Source: a bacterium
Lineage (GTDB): Bacteria; Planctomycetota; Planctomycetia; Pirellulales; Pirellulaceae
Assembly (NCBI GenBank): GCA_016124445.1
Contig: WGNR01000017.1
Coordinates: forward strand, 62,001 to 126,000
Reading direction: 5' to 3'
DNA length: 64,000 nucleotides
A model generated the notes under the pieces. The model ran no database searches. It was not told where the DNA came from and was given only the letters and a program-made list of their open reading frames with translations. Shown piece by piece: positions 26,742 to 35,367 of this stretch. The translations under genes and the position numbers were made by a program. Each line of letters opens with the position of its first letter. Within the stretch, counting starts at the first letter, position 1.

Positions 26742-27482
26742 TCAACTGCCCTGCTTCTCGGCCAGGTAAAAGACATAGCCATATTGATGGCCAAATCGCT
26801 CGTAGATTCGCATTTCCTCGGCAAAAAGCGAGGCGACCTGCTGGGCCTCCTCCTTCTGCGGGTAGTCACTAATCCAATTCGACAAACGCTGGCTCAGTGG
26901 CTGATAGTAGTTTTGCCAATCGCGATCAGGAAGCAGAAAGCTATCCATTAGCTTCCAACCATGCGAGGCAAAGAGCATCTTTGATTCCTCGTGCGATCGG
27001 AGCGAAACGCCTTGGCTTTGCCAGAAGGCGGCAACCTCGGCATCCGGCTTTTCGGTCAGCCAAACCAGGTCACTAACACCGATCGCACCGGGCGAGCTTA
27101 CCAGTGGCTGCCAAAGCTCTAGTGCCTGCGGTAGCCCAATGTTGTAGACCGCCCCTTCGCACCAGATGACGTCAAACTTGGAATCATCAGGCCATGGCTG
27201 GTCCATGCTGCGTTGGGCCACCGAGATTTGCGGAGTCAGTCCTTGCTCCGCAGCACGCTCTTCCAACTGCTGTAGAAAGGAAAGATAGTTATCGACCGCA
27301 GTGATCGCAGCACTGCTGATCTCAGCCAAAGGAAGCGTGGCGATACCACGGCCGCAGCCAAATTCGACGATGGAAGCAACGGTTCGCCCGTGCGAGAGTA
27401 GCTCAAACGCTTTCTCGGTTGTCTCTCGGCTGCCCGGCGACATCCGCTCAAGGCCCTGAAACAGGTCGAAGATCGCTTCCAC
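26742..27482 (-). CDS. Class I SAM-dependent methyltransferase
   Basis: 246 residues from a GTG start at 27482, with AGGCGAGG upstream; an ATG at 27551 would overlap tssM by 44 bp. Motif I is VEFGCGRGIATLPLAEI, followed by an acidic AVDNYLSF and the motif DVIWCEGAVYNIG. The substrate is not evident; the C-terminus (YERFGHQYGYVFYLAEK) resembles small-molecule methyltransferases. It is the last gene of the tssK-tssL-tssM block and starts 26 bp after the tssM stop. A link to T6SS is possible, but it could simply be a downstream passenger. Confidence 0.82.
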   Translation of the reverse strand: MEAIFDLFQGLERMSPGSRETTEKAFELLSHGRTVASIVEFGCGRGIATLPLAEISSAAITAVDNYLSFLQQLEERAAEQGLTPQISVAQRSMDQPWPDDSKFDVIWCEGAVYNIGLPQALELWQPLVSSPGAIGVSDLVWLTEKPDAEVAAFWQSQGVSLRSHEESKMLFASHGWKLMDSFLLPDRDWQNYYQPLSQRLSNWISDYPQKEEAQQVASLFAEEMRIYERFGHQYGYVFYLAEKQGS

Positions 27483-27507
27483 GTTTGCCTCGCCTGGGCT
27501 AAGTCGA

Positions 27508-29208
27508 TTACGGCTGCTGGTTCCAAGGCAAGTATTGGCCGAAGACCGCATTCAGCCCCATACCGATCAACAAGATCAGACAGACGCCGCCGACCAGGGC
27601 AGCGACATTGGCGGCAAATTCAGCACTGTTGTTTTCTTCCAGGGCTTGTTCGTTCCAGTCGAGTTCCGCATCTTGTTCCATCACGCGGTAGAGAACAGAT
27701 CGCACGAACGCCTGGCGATCGCTGGTATCGCCGGTCGCGGCGAAGTAACAGCCGCTGAACAAAAGCGAACTGCTGCCGGCGCGTGGATTCTTTTCCGGAT
27801 CGAATCCGAACGCATTGGCCACGATGTTGGTCAGTGACTCGCTGAACTGGCCCCGAATCTTGCACAGCAGCTGAAACAGCTTCGGATTGCCTGGCCGGCG
27901 AAGGCCGTCCTTCTCTCGGAATAGCAAGTAGGCCCAATCCTCGAACGCACCGGTTGCATGCTGTGTGACTGCTTCCAACTGCTCGGCAATGGGGGGATTC
28001 CAAACGTTGAATCCTTTGCCGAAACGCTGCTCTTTGGCTCGCTTGTCGCCGACTCGGCCAATCAGTTCCAGGAAGCCAGGGGCGGTCTCCATTTCCGTCA
28101 CCAAGGCAGTCACGCTGCAGCGCAAACGCGTGGTCGCCCGAATGACGTCGAGATCGCTTTGAATGGCAATCTGAACCGGCTCGCTCGATTGCTCGGCCAA
28201 CTCAAAGGGAACCGTCGTCAGCACTCCGTTGATCGGGCAGACCGGCCGCCGCGCCTTGGCGATTCGTTTGCAGACATATTCCAGACGTTCCATCTGGTCG
28301 ATCAATTCGGTCTTGGACTGCTGAATGGTTGCTTGCGAAAACGTGACGGCCTGATTCGAGTTGCTCAAGCCGGAGTCGATCCCCGAACCGTTATCCACGT
28401 CGATTCCATGACGAAAACTCATCGTCGTGCCGATATCACCCAGCTCAGGTGGAGGGTCCATGAACTTCTGCGAATCGTCGTCGTCCTCATCGGTCAATGG
28501 TTCCTCAGGCAACGAGCCTCCGACCAGGCTCTGCTGCCCCACCCCGGCCACAATGGTTTGCCCGCCAGGGATCTTCTGCGCGACCGACGCAGCATATTGC
28601 GGCTGAGGATTGACGCGATGATTTTTAAAGTTCTCGGCCAAGGTCGAAAGACACGATGTCTTGGTCAGAAAAACGAAGATCGCATCGGGGTTGGCATACC
28701 AATGAATGGCCGCAGGTCCCTGAGCCGGATTGGAGACATTGAAACCAAACCCTGAGGCCCGCATCAGGTTGTCTGCCTGGCGTTCGTCGGGGCAGCCCAA
28801 CACCAGGAACAACGGCGTGTTGTTCAGTGGAATGCCATACTTGGCAAGCTGCTCGATTCCTTGATCCCAGGCCTTGTCGATATCCGGGAAGTCGGACGTA
28901 TCTTCCTCCATCCAAATCTTCGCAACGTAGTACGACACGACCGGGATGACAATCATCAAGGACAGGACGATCAGCCCTGTCCAGTTCAACAGGTAATCGG
29001 TCCATTGAGCCGACGTGCCAGAGAACTGAAACGAAACACAGAACGAAATCAACACAACGAAGAGGAACAGCGCAACCAACAGCGCGATCCGCGTCGGGAT
29101 CGAGATCTTCCCCAGGCCGCGCACCCCAGGTATCGCCGACGCCAGCGTGTTGAACACGGTAAACGGCAGCGTGAGGTAGTAAATCAGGTTGTAGACGAAT
29201 GCCATCAT
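27508..29208 (-). CDS. tssM: Short IcmF/TssM-like T6SS membrane protein
   Basis: 566 residues, about half the length of a normal TssM. Two N-terminal transmembrane helices (about 37-59 and 75-97) are followed by an IcmF/TssM-N-type cytosolic region. The segment PLFLVLGCPDERQADNLMRASG aligns with the TssM nucleotide-binding start but lacks a Walker A Lys-Thr. A third helix lies at the very C-terminus (VCLILLIGMGLNAVF), leaving only about ten residues outside. The periplasmic part that binds TssJ is therefore absent, and no following gene encodes it. The TssL and TssK genes immediately upstream support the assignment. Confidence 0.85.
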   Translation of the reverse strand: MMAFVYNLIYYLTLPFTVFNTLASAIPGVRGLGKISIPTRIALLVALFLFVVLISFCVSFQFSGTSAQWTDYLLNWTGLIVLSLMIVIPVVSYYVAKIWMEEDTSDFPDIDKAWDQGIEQLAKYGIPLNNTPLFLVLGCPDERQADNLMRASGFGFNVSNPAQGPAAIHWYANPDAIFVFLTKTSCLSTLAENFKNHRVNPQPQYAASVAQKIPGGQTIVAGVGQQSLVGGSLPEEPLTDEDDDDSQKFMDPPPELGDIGTTMSFRHGIDVDNGSGIDSGLSNSNQAVTFSQATIQQSKTELIDQMERLEYVCKRIAKARRPVCPINGVLTTVPFELAEQSSEPVQIAIQSDLDVIRATTRLRCSVTALVTEMETAPGFLELIGRVGDKRAKEQRFGKGFNVWNPPIAEQLEAVTQHATGAFEDWAYLLFREKDGLRRPGNPKLFQLLCKIRGQFSESLTNIVANAFGFDPEKNPRAGSSSLLFSGCYFAATGDTSDRQAFVRSVLYRVMEQDAELDWNEQALEENNSAEFAANVAALVGGVCLILLIGMGLNAVFGQYLPWNQQP

Positions 29209-29276
29209 GGTCGAGAACCTTCGGTTTCAAGTTACCGATTAGCTGGTGTCGCTAGTGCGTACGCCAGGCAATTGAA

Positions 29277-29921
29277 CTACCTGTTCACTCCGAACATCAA
29301 AAAATAGCCGACGCAAATCGCGACCATCACCACGGCGAACAGCGACATGTTGATCAGCTTGTTGTAGCCGGTCAGCGGCGGTGCTCCTTCGCCAGGTTCG
29401 GGGCGGTCGATGATCGCGCTGCGGCCAACCGCCAACTGCAAGGCCGAAGCGATCTGCTTGGCCCACGTATCCAAATCAGGCGGCAAGCCATAGTGCTGGG
29501 TGTATTGCAACGAGTTAGGGTGTCCGTACAAGCCGCGGAATCCCAGCACCACGCTGATGTAGTAAACCTCGAGCGCGTCTTTGTTCGGCAAACTCTGGGC
29601 TTCCTTGGCCGCCACGTAAAAGTGCTCGAACGCTTTGCCGCTGTGGAAGCACTCAAACTCGAGGTCGTTGTTTTGCCACCAGTTGGCACCATTCCAAGGA
29701 GCGGTGATCAGCATCTGATCGATCCAGCCAACCAACGCGTACTTGGCCAATTCCCACTCGGCCGTTTGCCCGAGCAGATTCTCGGCTGTATCGATGCGTT
29801 TTTTGATTCGATTACGTTCCTGGCTGGCGTCTAGCGAGTTACCGTCTCGCTCGATCCGGTCCAACAAATCGAGGACGCATAGAAAGATCGGATCAACCGC
29901 TTTGGCGAATTTTGGCGTCAT
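29277..29921 (-). CDS. tssL: T6SS inner-membrane protein TssL (DotU/ImpK family)
   Basis: 214 residues. DotU-type sequence is seen in the N-terminal two thirds (AKYALVGWIDQMLITAPWNG, FECFHSGKAFEHFYV, YYISVVLGFRGLYG). One C-terminal helix (INMSLFAVVMVAICVGYFLMF) anchors it, with almost nothing beyond. No OmpA-like peptidoglycan-binding extension is present. It pairs with TssM and docks the baseplate through TssK. It starts 2 bp after the tssK stop. Confidence 0.93.
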   Translation of the reverse strand: MTPKFAKAVDPIFLCVLDLLDRIERDGNSLDASQERNRIKKRIDTAENLLGQTAEWELAKYALVGWIDQMLITAPWNGANWWQNNDLEFECFHSGKAFEHFYVAAKEAQSLPNKDALEVYYISVVLGFRGLYGHPNSLQYTQHYGLPPDLDTWAKQIASALQLAVGRSAIIDRPEPGEGAPPLTGYNKLINMSLFAVVMVAICVGYFLMFGVNR

Positions 29922-29923
29922 GA

Positions 29924-31387
29924 TTAGACCCTCGGCTGATCGGAATGTCGCATAGCGAAGACGGCCACATGCACGGCGATCAACTGGTTACGAATGTTCA
30001 GCACCAGTCGCTTCTTACCTTGCAGTTCTTTGGCGTCGTGAATGTATTCTTCCTGGAAGCGCCAACCCATGGTCTGCGTGCGCTGGACATCTTCCCACGG
30101 CGGGCCTTGCCGCTGGACCTCGAAGTAGACCCAATTGCCACCTTGGGGCAAAACTCGTGGCGGCTGAGCAACCGGGCGAAGCCGTACGCCAGGCATGTTG
30201 TTGCGGAACAACGTTTCGACCTGTTCGCCGCTGCCAAAAACCCAGTGGAACCCTTGGGTGACCAGTTGGTAGGTATCTTCCTTGGAAATGTTGATTCCCT
30301 CGAAGCCGATGTACCATTCCCAACCAGGATCGAACCACTTCGGGTCGAGCTGCACGTGCATCGCCTGGCCGCTTCCCAGGAAGAAACGATGTTCGTACGA
30401 CGCATCGATCCGCCCTTCGCTCAGGCGGCTGATCTCGTTGTAGGCCCACTGAAAGATCTCGGCCAGGTTCTCGTGATCGTACTTCGGAATGTTCTCGACG
30501 CGGCGCTGCTTATCATCGAACGTTCCGAGCTGCCCAACGATTCGACATAGCGCCGTGTAAACCGTCAGAGGATGGATCCCGTCGCTGAAAGCCAACACGC
30601 GCAGTTCAGCGTACGCTTCGTTCAGCGTCCGCAGCCGCATCATCTTTTCCAGGTCGCCGATCTCGCGCGGGTCCCAGGTAATGTTCTGATTCAAGATGTC
30701 GTTGCGGAATCGTTCGATCCGTTCGCCAATCAAATCGAACACACGCCGCACGATGCCAGTCCCCAGCGGTGTCCAGGCATCGATCGCCAGGCAAGGCGGG
30801 CAATAGTTCGGATCGATCCGCGGCGTGCCATCGGACTCGTTGCGAACGATCTGGCAGATCGGAAGCAAGTCGTAGCCCGAAAGTTCGTCGGTCGATAGCA
30901 GGATGCGAATGTTCAACTCGCGGTACGAAACCTCTTGAGGATTGCCGCCCCGGTTTTCTTCTTCATCTTCCCGAGAGAATTCGTAGTAACGCGTATGTGG
31001 CGAGTGGGCATCGCGGGCCGTGTTCTCGTGCCCCAGCTTGATCCGTGGCAGGGCCAGGTAAACGCGGATCACTTCGTTGTCGAGGAAGACTTCTTTCAGA
31101 TCTTGCAGGCCCTTGATCCCTTGTCGCAGGTCGACCCGGTCCATCTGATCGTTGCCGCCAATCGAGATGATCGCCCCGTCTCGCATCCGAGCTTCGCAGC
31201 GCGAGACTTCGATCTGGAAGTTTGCGATCGCCTGGTCGCTGATTTCGATAGAACGGATGCCGTAGGCATAAGGAATCAGATCCCGAACCGAGTTCTCGAG
31301 GAACTCGGACCAGTGACGATCCTGTGCTTGGAAATGATGGGGGCGAAGAAACATCCCTTCCGACCAGTGGATGGGTGGGTTCTTCAT
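29924..31387 (-). CDS. tssK: Type VI secretion baseplate protein TssK (ImpJ/VasE)
   Basis: 487 residues. The N-terminus IHWSEGMFLRPHHFQAQDRHW is the well-known TssK start; further family stretches are RDGAIISIGG and the middle region MMRLRTLNEAYAELRVLAFSDGIHPLTVYTALCRIVGQL. TssK connects the baseplate wedges to the TssL/TssM membrane complex. It is the first gene of block 2 and its promoter should lie in 31388-31757. Confidence 0.95.
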   Translation of the reverse strand: MKNPPIHWSEGMFLRPHHFQAQDRHWSEFLENSVRDLIPYAYGIRSIEISDQAIANFQIEVSRCEARMRDGAIISIGGNDQMDRVDLRQGIKGLQDLKEVFLDNEVIRVYLALPRIKLGHENTARDAHSPHTRYYEFSREDEEENRGGNPQEVSYRELNIRILLSTDELSGYDLLPICQIVRNESDGTPRIDPNYCPPCLAIDAWTPLGTGIVRRVFDLIGERIERFRNDILNQNITWDPREIGDLEKMMRLRTLNEAYAELRVLAFSDGIHPLTVYTALCRIVGQLGTFDDKQRRVENIPKYDHENLAEIFQWAYNEISRLSEGRIDASYEHRFFLGSGQAMHVQLDPKWFDPGWEWYIGFEGINISKEDTYQLVTQGFHWVFGSGEQVETLFRNNMPGVRLRPVAQPPRVLPQGGNWVYFEVQRQGPPWEDVQRTQTMGWRFQEEYIHDAKELQGKKRLVLNIRNQLIAVHVAVFAMRHSDQPRV

Positions 31388-31757
31388 GCAAAAATCCTAT
31401 TCCGCTTGCGAGCCTGGTTTCGAAAAAGGGAGCCGTCAGACAGATTTCGGCAGAAGAAATACGCCCATAGATAGCAGTCAGACATACGGACAAATCCATC
31501 CATCCTGACGCAATCTCCTGCTGAAGATTCGAATCGTCCGACTTTCCCCCGGAACTTGATCAGAAGGTCGATCACCGAGAGATGTAATTGCCGCCGAGCG
31601 CGCCGGCAGCGAGCCAAGGAGCCCTCCCTGTTGCTTAGTGTAAGAATACCATCCTTAGTCCGATTCTCAAGTAGCAACTACACAACCAGTTACGTCAATT
31701 CTGGTGGGCTAGTGGAACCAGGTAAGGCGTGCAAACCTTGAAATGCAAAAAGATTCG
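31388..31757. other. Intergenic region upstream of tssK
   Basis: 370 bp between tssK and the amidohydrolase-like gene. It must contain the promoter of T6SS block 2 and the 3' end of the amidoligase operon transcript. I find no clear terminator hairpin with a T-run and no gene. Confidence 0.45.
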
Positions 31758-32489
31758 TCAAAAGGTCGCTATCTGCTCCCAAACGGCCGCAAAGCTGTCC
31801 CCCAAATCTGCTATCAGTCGCTTAACTTCCCCTGGTGACTGCCGATAAAGCTTCTGATTCACCTCGATTTCGATGCCGGCGTATTGCGTCGCTTTGAACT
31901 GCTTTCGCAGTGCAGTCGTGTGCCCGTCGGTCGTGCCGCGGTAGGGGTAATTCATCCGCACGCGATAGCCTGGGAACCGCTTCCGAAGCTTCGTTCGCCA
32001 AGCCTGACAGAACTCGCGCTCCCGCTGGCGACTGGGATCATACAGAAGCCCGAACTCGGCGTTACGGACCTGACCATTCAGCTCCGGCGTAAAGCTATGA
32101 AACGAAAGGTGCCAGACGAAGTTCTTCCGCCGCACCTGGTCGGCTATCCAGTCGAGCACCTTCCGTCGATATGGCCGGTAGTGGGTCTCCAGGATCGCTT
32201 GCCGCTCCTCCTGGCTTGCAGGCGGCACCAGTTTGGAAAAGATGGCAGGGTTGCTCTCAGAGCGATTCAATTCGACCAATAGCCGCGTGACTTCGCTGTA
32301 CTGAAGTTCGGCCTGGAACTGGTTGGCAAAGTACCTGGCCGTCGTCAGTGCTCCTGGGTCCCAGCCGCGATGCGTCTTAAGAAGAGGCCCCAAGCCTACG
32401 AACCGCCTCGCATGTTCCCGCGGAACCTGATTGCCGCCATGCTCGCAGGTAAACAGCAGCGTATTCTTTGAAGCCCCCTTCTTAGCCAT
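31758..32489 (-). CDS. N-formylglutamate amidohydrolase-family protein
   Basis: 243 residues. FTCEHGGNQVP near residue 15 and the HRGWDPGALTTARYFANQF motif are characteristic of the HutG-type N-formylglutamate amidohydrolase fold, a zinc amidohydrolase related to carboxypeptidases; LLVELNRS follows. Classical HutG works in histidine degradation, but no hut gene is nearby. Instead it ends an operon with a GCS2 ligase (3-bp gap), a RimK-like ligase and a C39-like peptidase. A role in hydrolysing a glutamyl or peptide product made by those ligases is inferred. Confidence 0.88.
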   Translation of the reverse strand: MAKKGASKNTLLFTCEHGGNQVPREHARRFVGLGPLLKTHRGWDPGALTTARYFANQFQAELQYSEVTRLLVELNRSESNPAIFSKLVPPASQEERQAILETHYRPYRRKVLDWIADQVRRKNFVWHLSFHSFTPELNGQVRNAEFGLLYDPSRQREREFCQAWRTKLRKRFPGYRVRMNYPYRGTTDGHTTALRKQFKATQYAGIEIEVNQKLYRQSPGEVKRLIADLGDSFAAVWEQIATF

Positions 32490-32492
32490 AAG

Positions 32493-33749
32493 CTAATCAA
32501 TCTTCCCTTCGAACGATCTTCCTTCTGCCAAGCAAGCACACAGTTCACGATATACAGGTACCAGGCGTTTGTCGAACTGGCCATTGAGTGCCGACACAAT
32601 CCGCCGCGCCAGCGTTCCCTGGCGAAGGATCACCTCCAGGGAATCGGCCAATACTTTTTCGCTCGGCGGAAACTCTTCGGCCAGACGCTGCCACAACTGG
32701 CCGGCGCTGCAGGTTCCTTCGTTCCAGCCAAAATGTTTCAAGTAGTCCGGGTCGACGATCACCGTCTCGTCGGCATCGTCGATCACGTTCAACAAGATCT
32801 CTTTCAACCGTTTCGTCTCGGCTTTTTGTTGCTCGGCGGTGCTGCTCCAACGCTCTTCGGTCAGTGCCTTGGCAACGTTGGCAACCAATTGGCAGATCGC
32901 CACGTCGGCTGCCGGATGTTCCTGGACATCCATTACGCGGATCTCGATCGTGTTCCGCATGAAGCGGGCAATCGCGCCGCGGCTGTTGACCCACTCGTAC
33001 CGCAAGACCCCAGCCAGATCCAACGGCGCCATTGCCTCGTAGATCGGCTTGAGGATCTGCGACTCGTAATCGGCCTGGGTGAATACCGCCTCAGGGATAA
33101 TCGAGCCAGCGACCTGGGGAATCCGATCGGCGTTGTGGCGATACGTTTCCAATCGATGGTCCAGGTGCGGCGTCAATTGTCGTTCGCAAACCGGGCTGCT
33201 GGCGGTCAGGGCCGGTAAAATCGGCAGCAGCAATCGAATGGCCGCGTGCAATCGGCCGAACTGCTCGTCGTCGGCAAATGGCAGGTTCAAATGGCAGCTC
33301 TGCAGATTGGCCCAGCCATGCCCGCGGCAGTCGAAGATTGTGTTGAACGACTCGTAAACTTCGTTGTACCCATACGGCCACAGCTTCATCTCTGTATCTG
33401 GGTGCATCCAGGGATGCATGGCCCCCGGCATCAGCCGCGCATCGATCGAACCAAGCAGGCGGTCAATTTCGATTACGTTTTTCTGAAAACGCGCGGCCAG
33501 CCCATCGAGCGATTCGGCCGGGCCGTTGGTCTTCAGTTCAATCACGTGCAGTGCCAGTTCATTCGACCAGGCGATATCGCCATGCTCGATTTCTTCATTC
33601 GGATTGCCATCCGCGTCGTGGAGCAATTGGTCCGCGATCGGAGCGACGTCCAAGGACGGCTCGTGGACAATCATGTACTCGACCTCGACGCCAAACGCTT
33701 CAAAAAGCGAGATCGTTTCGCGTTCGGGTCTGGTCGGTTCCGCCAACAT
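32493..33749 (-). CDS. Glutamate-cysteine ligase-like (GCS2 family) carboxylate-amine ligase
   Basis: 418 residues. FGVEVEYMIV near residue 25 carries the ExE metal/ATP motif, and PGAMHPWMHPDTE with LQSCHLNLPFADDEQFGRLH fits the GCS2 (YbdK/GshA-like) fold, as does the C-terminal IEIRVMDVQEHP. These enzymes form an amide bond to the gamma-carboxylate of glutamate or a similar acid using ATP. Cysteine need not be the acceptor; no glutathione synthetase is adjacent. It lies 56 bp after the RimK-like gene. Confidence 0.85.
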   Translation of the reverse strand: MLAEPTRPERETISLFEAFGVEVEYMIVHEPSLDVAPIADQLLHDADGNPNEEIEHGDIAWSNELALHVIELKTNGPAESLDGLAARFQKNVIEIDRLLGSIDARLMPGAMHPWMHPDTEMKLWPYGYNEVYESFNTIFDCRGHGWANLQSCHLNLPFADDEQFGRLHAAIRLLLPILPALTASSPVCERQLTPHLDHRLETYRHNADRIPQVAGSIIPEAVFTQADYESQILKPIYEAMAPLDLAGVLRYEWVNSRGAIARFMRNTIEIRVMDVQEHPAADVAICQLVANVAKALTEERWSSTAEQQKAETKRLKEILLNVIDDADETVIVDPDYLKHFGWNEGTCSAGQLWQRLAEEFPPSEKVLADSLEVILRQGTLARRIVSALNGQFDKRLVPVYRELCACLAEGRSFEGKID

Positions 33750-33805
33750 GGCTTGGTTTGCCTTACTTTTATGTTCTTTGAAAACTGAATACTCGGCCCT
33801 GGAAA

Positions 33806-35269
33806 CTATTCCACGCCAGCTTTCTTTTGTTCGATACGTTTGACGAAGATCGATACCATGCGGCGGTACAGTTCCTGTTTCAAAACGGCATCTTCGCAGC
33901 CAGAATCGATGTTCGGGTTGTCGTTCACTTCGATGACGTAAAACTTCCCGTCTGATTCTTTGACGTCCACCCCATACAACCCGTCGCCAATCAAGTTGGC
34001 CGCCTTCAAGGCAACTTGAACCGCTTTGCGAGGCGCCAGTTCGACCGGTAGCGTCTCCAACTTGCCGTAGCGACCGCGGCTGGCATTCTCTTGCCGGATG
34101 ATCTGCCAGTGTCCTTTTGCCATGAAGTATTTACAGGCATAAAGCGGCTGTTGATCGAAGATACCGATCCGCCAGTCGAAGTCGGTCGGCAGGAATTCCT
34201 GGGCGATCACGAGTTCCGAGTCGGCAAAGAACTCTTTCAGCTTCCGATCCAGTTCCGCCTGATCTTTCACTTTGACCACCCCCAACGAAAACGCACTGTC
34301 TGGCCGCTTCAGCACGCAGGGAAAGCCCAACTGCTCGCCCAACGTGTCGGCGTTCTCGCGATGGGCGACCACCGTCTTGGGGACCGGTACTTTGTGCCGC
34401 GTGAGCAGTTCGGCCAGGTAAACCTTATTCGTGCAGCGCAAGATCGAAGTCGGATCGTCAACCACAACCAATCCTTCCGCCGCCGCTCGCCGGGCAAAAC
34501 GGTAGGTGTAGTGATTGACGGCGGTCGTATCGCGGATGAACAGGGCGTCGAATTCCGCCAACCGTCCGTAGTCTTCGCGCGAGATGTACTCGGTTGCCAT
34601 CCCCTGCTGCGCGGCGGCTTTGGCGAACTTCTGCAAAGCAGCTTCGTCCGAGGGTGGCTCCGGATCGTCGGTGTTGCGGAGGATCGCCATGTCAAAGCGG
34701 GTCTTCTTGGTCTTCGTTACACCGCGGCGTTTCGAGAAGTGCTCCAGCGATGTCTCAACGATGAAAGGCCAGTGTGCCTCTGGGACATCGCCGGCCGAAA
34801 TGCCGTTGACGCTGGACAACTGCCAGCGATCTTTTTCCAGCAGGAACTTGGCCCGCATCAGCGGAGCTTGAAACAGGTTGAACAGCCGCCAGGCCAGCGC
34901 GTCGTACCGCTTGGCCAGGTTCTTGCCGAAGTAGATGCTTAAGGTAAACCGATTCGACTTGATCGGCGCGAGCGACTTTTGAATCAGGTCGTCCAGGTCT
35001 TCGGTAATCAAACGGATGATGCTGCGGGTTTTCCAGTCCTGCATCGCACCGACACTTGGCATCGGGCGGTGACCGCGGGCTTCGGCCAATAGCGAAACGT
35101 AGTAGCCAACGCTCTGATAGCGATAGGTCTGACACAAGTTAAAGACTTTCGCCCCGCGCAAGTCGCTGTACTGCGACTGCGTGATGTAGGCCGTCGGGTC
35201 GACGACAGTCACGTTGGGGTCGTCGGCAGGCCAACGGTCGGTTTGGTCGGTCACAATCAGAGTTGCCAT
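33806..35269 (-). CDS. RimK-like ATP-grasp ligase with RLAN N-terminal domain
   Basis: 487 residues. The N-terminal half (about 1-200) fits the RimK-like ATP-grasp N-terminal (RLAN) domain, including LCQTYRYQSVGYYVSLLAEARGH. The C-terminal half is an ATP-grasp: FPCVLKRPDSAFSLGVVKV, LVIAQEFLPTDFDWRIG, GDGLYGVDVKESDGKFYVIEVNDNPNID, with the metal-binding E-x-N at the end. RimK itself adds glutamates to ribosomal protein S6, but RLAN-type members are distinct and of unknown substrate. Third from the end of the operon, 98 bp after the C39-like gene. Confidence 0.88.
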   Translation of the reverse strand: MATLIVTDQTDRWPADDPNVTVVDPTAYITQSQYSDLRGAKVFNLCQTYRYQSVGYYVSLLAEARGHRPMPSVGAMQDWKTRSIIRLITEDLDDLIQKSLAPIKSNRFTLSIYFGKNLAKRYDALAWRLFNLFQAPLMRAKFLLEKDRWQLSSVNGISAGDVPEAHWPFIVETSLEHFSKRRGVTKTKKTRFDMAILRNTDDPEPPSDEAALQKFAKAAAQQGMATEYISREDYGRLAEFDALFIRDTTAVNHYTYRFARRAAAEGLVVVDDPTSILRCTNKVYLAELLTRHKVPVPKTVVAHRENADTLGEQLGFPCVLKRPDSAFSLGVVKVKDQAELDRKLKEFFADSELVIAQEFLPTDFDWRIGIFDQQPLYACKYFMAKGHWQIIRQENASRGRYGKLETLPVELAPRKAVQVALKAANLIGDGLYGVDVKESDGKFYVIEVNDNPNIDSGCEDAVLKQELYRRMVSIFVKRIEQKKAGVE

Positions 35270-35367
35270 GCTGCTATTTCAATTCGCCGAGAGAGGGCTT
35301 TTGTTAGGGAAAGTTGGGGCAATGGAAGACAACGAGAACCGATCGCTCTGGTCGCCGGTCGGTGACA

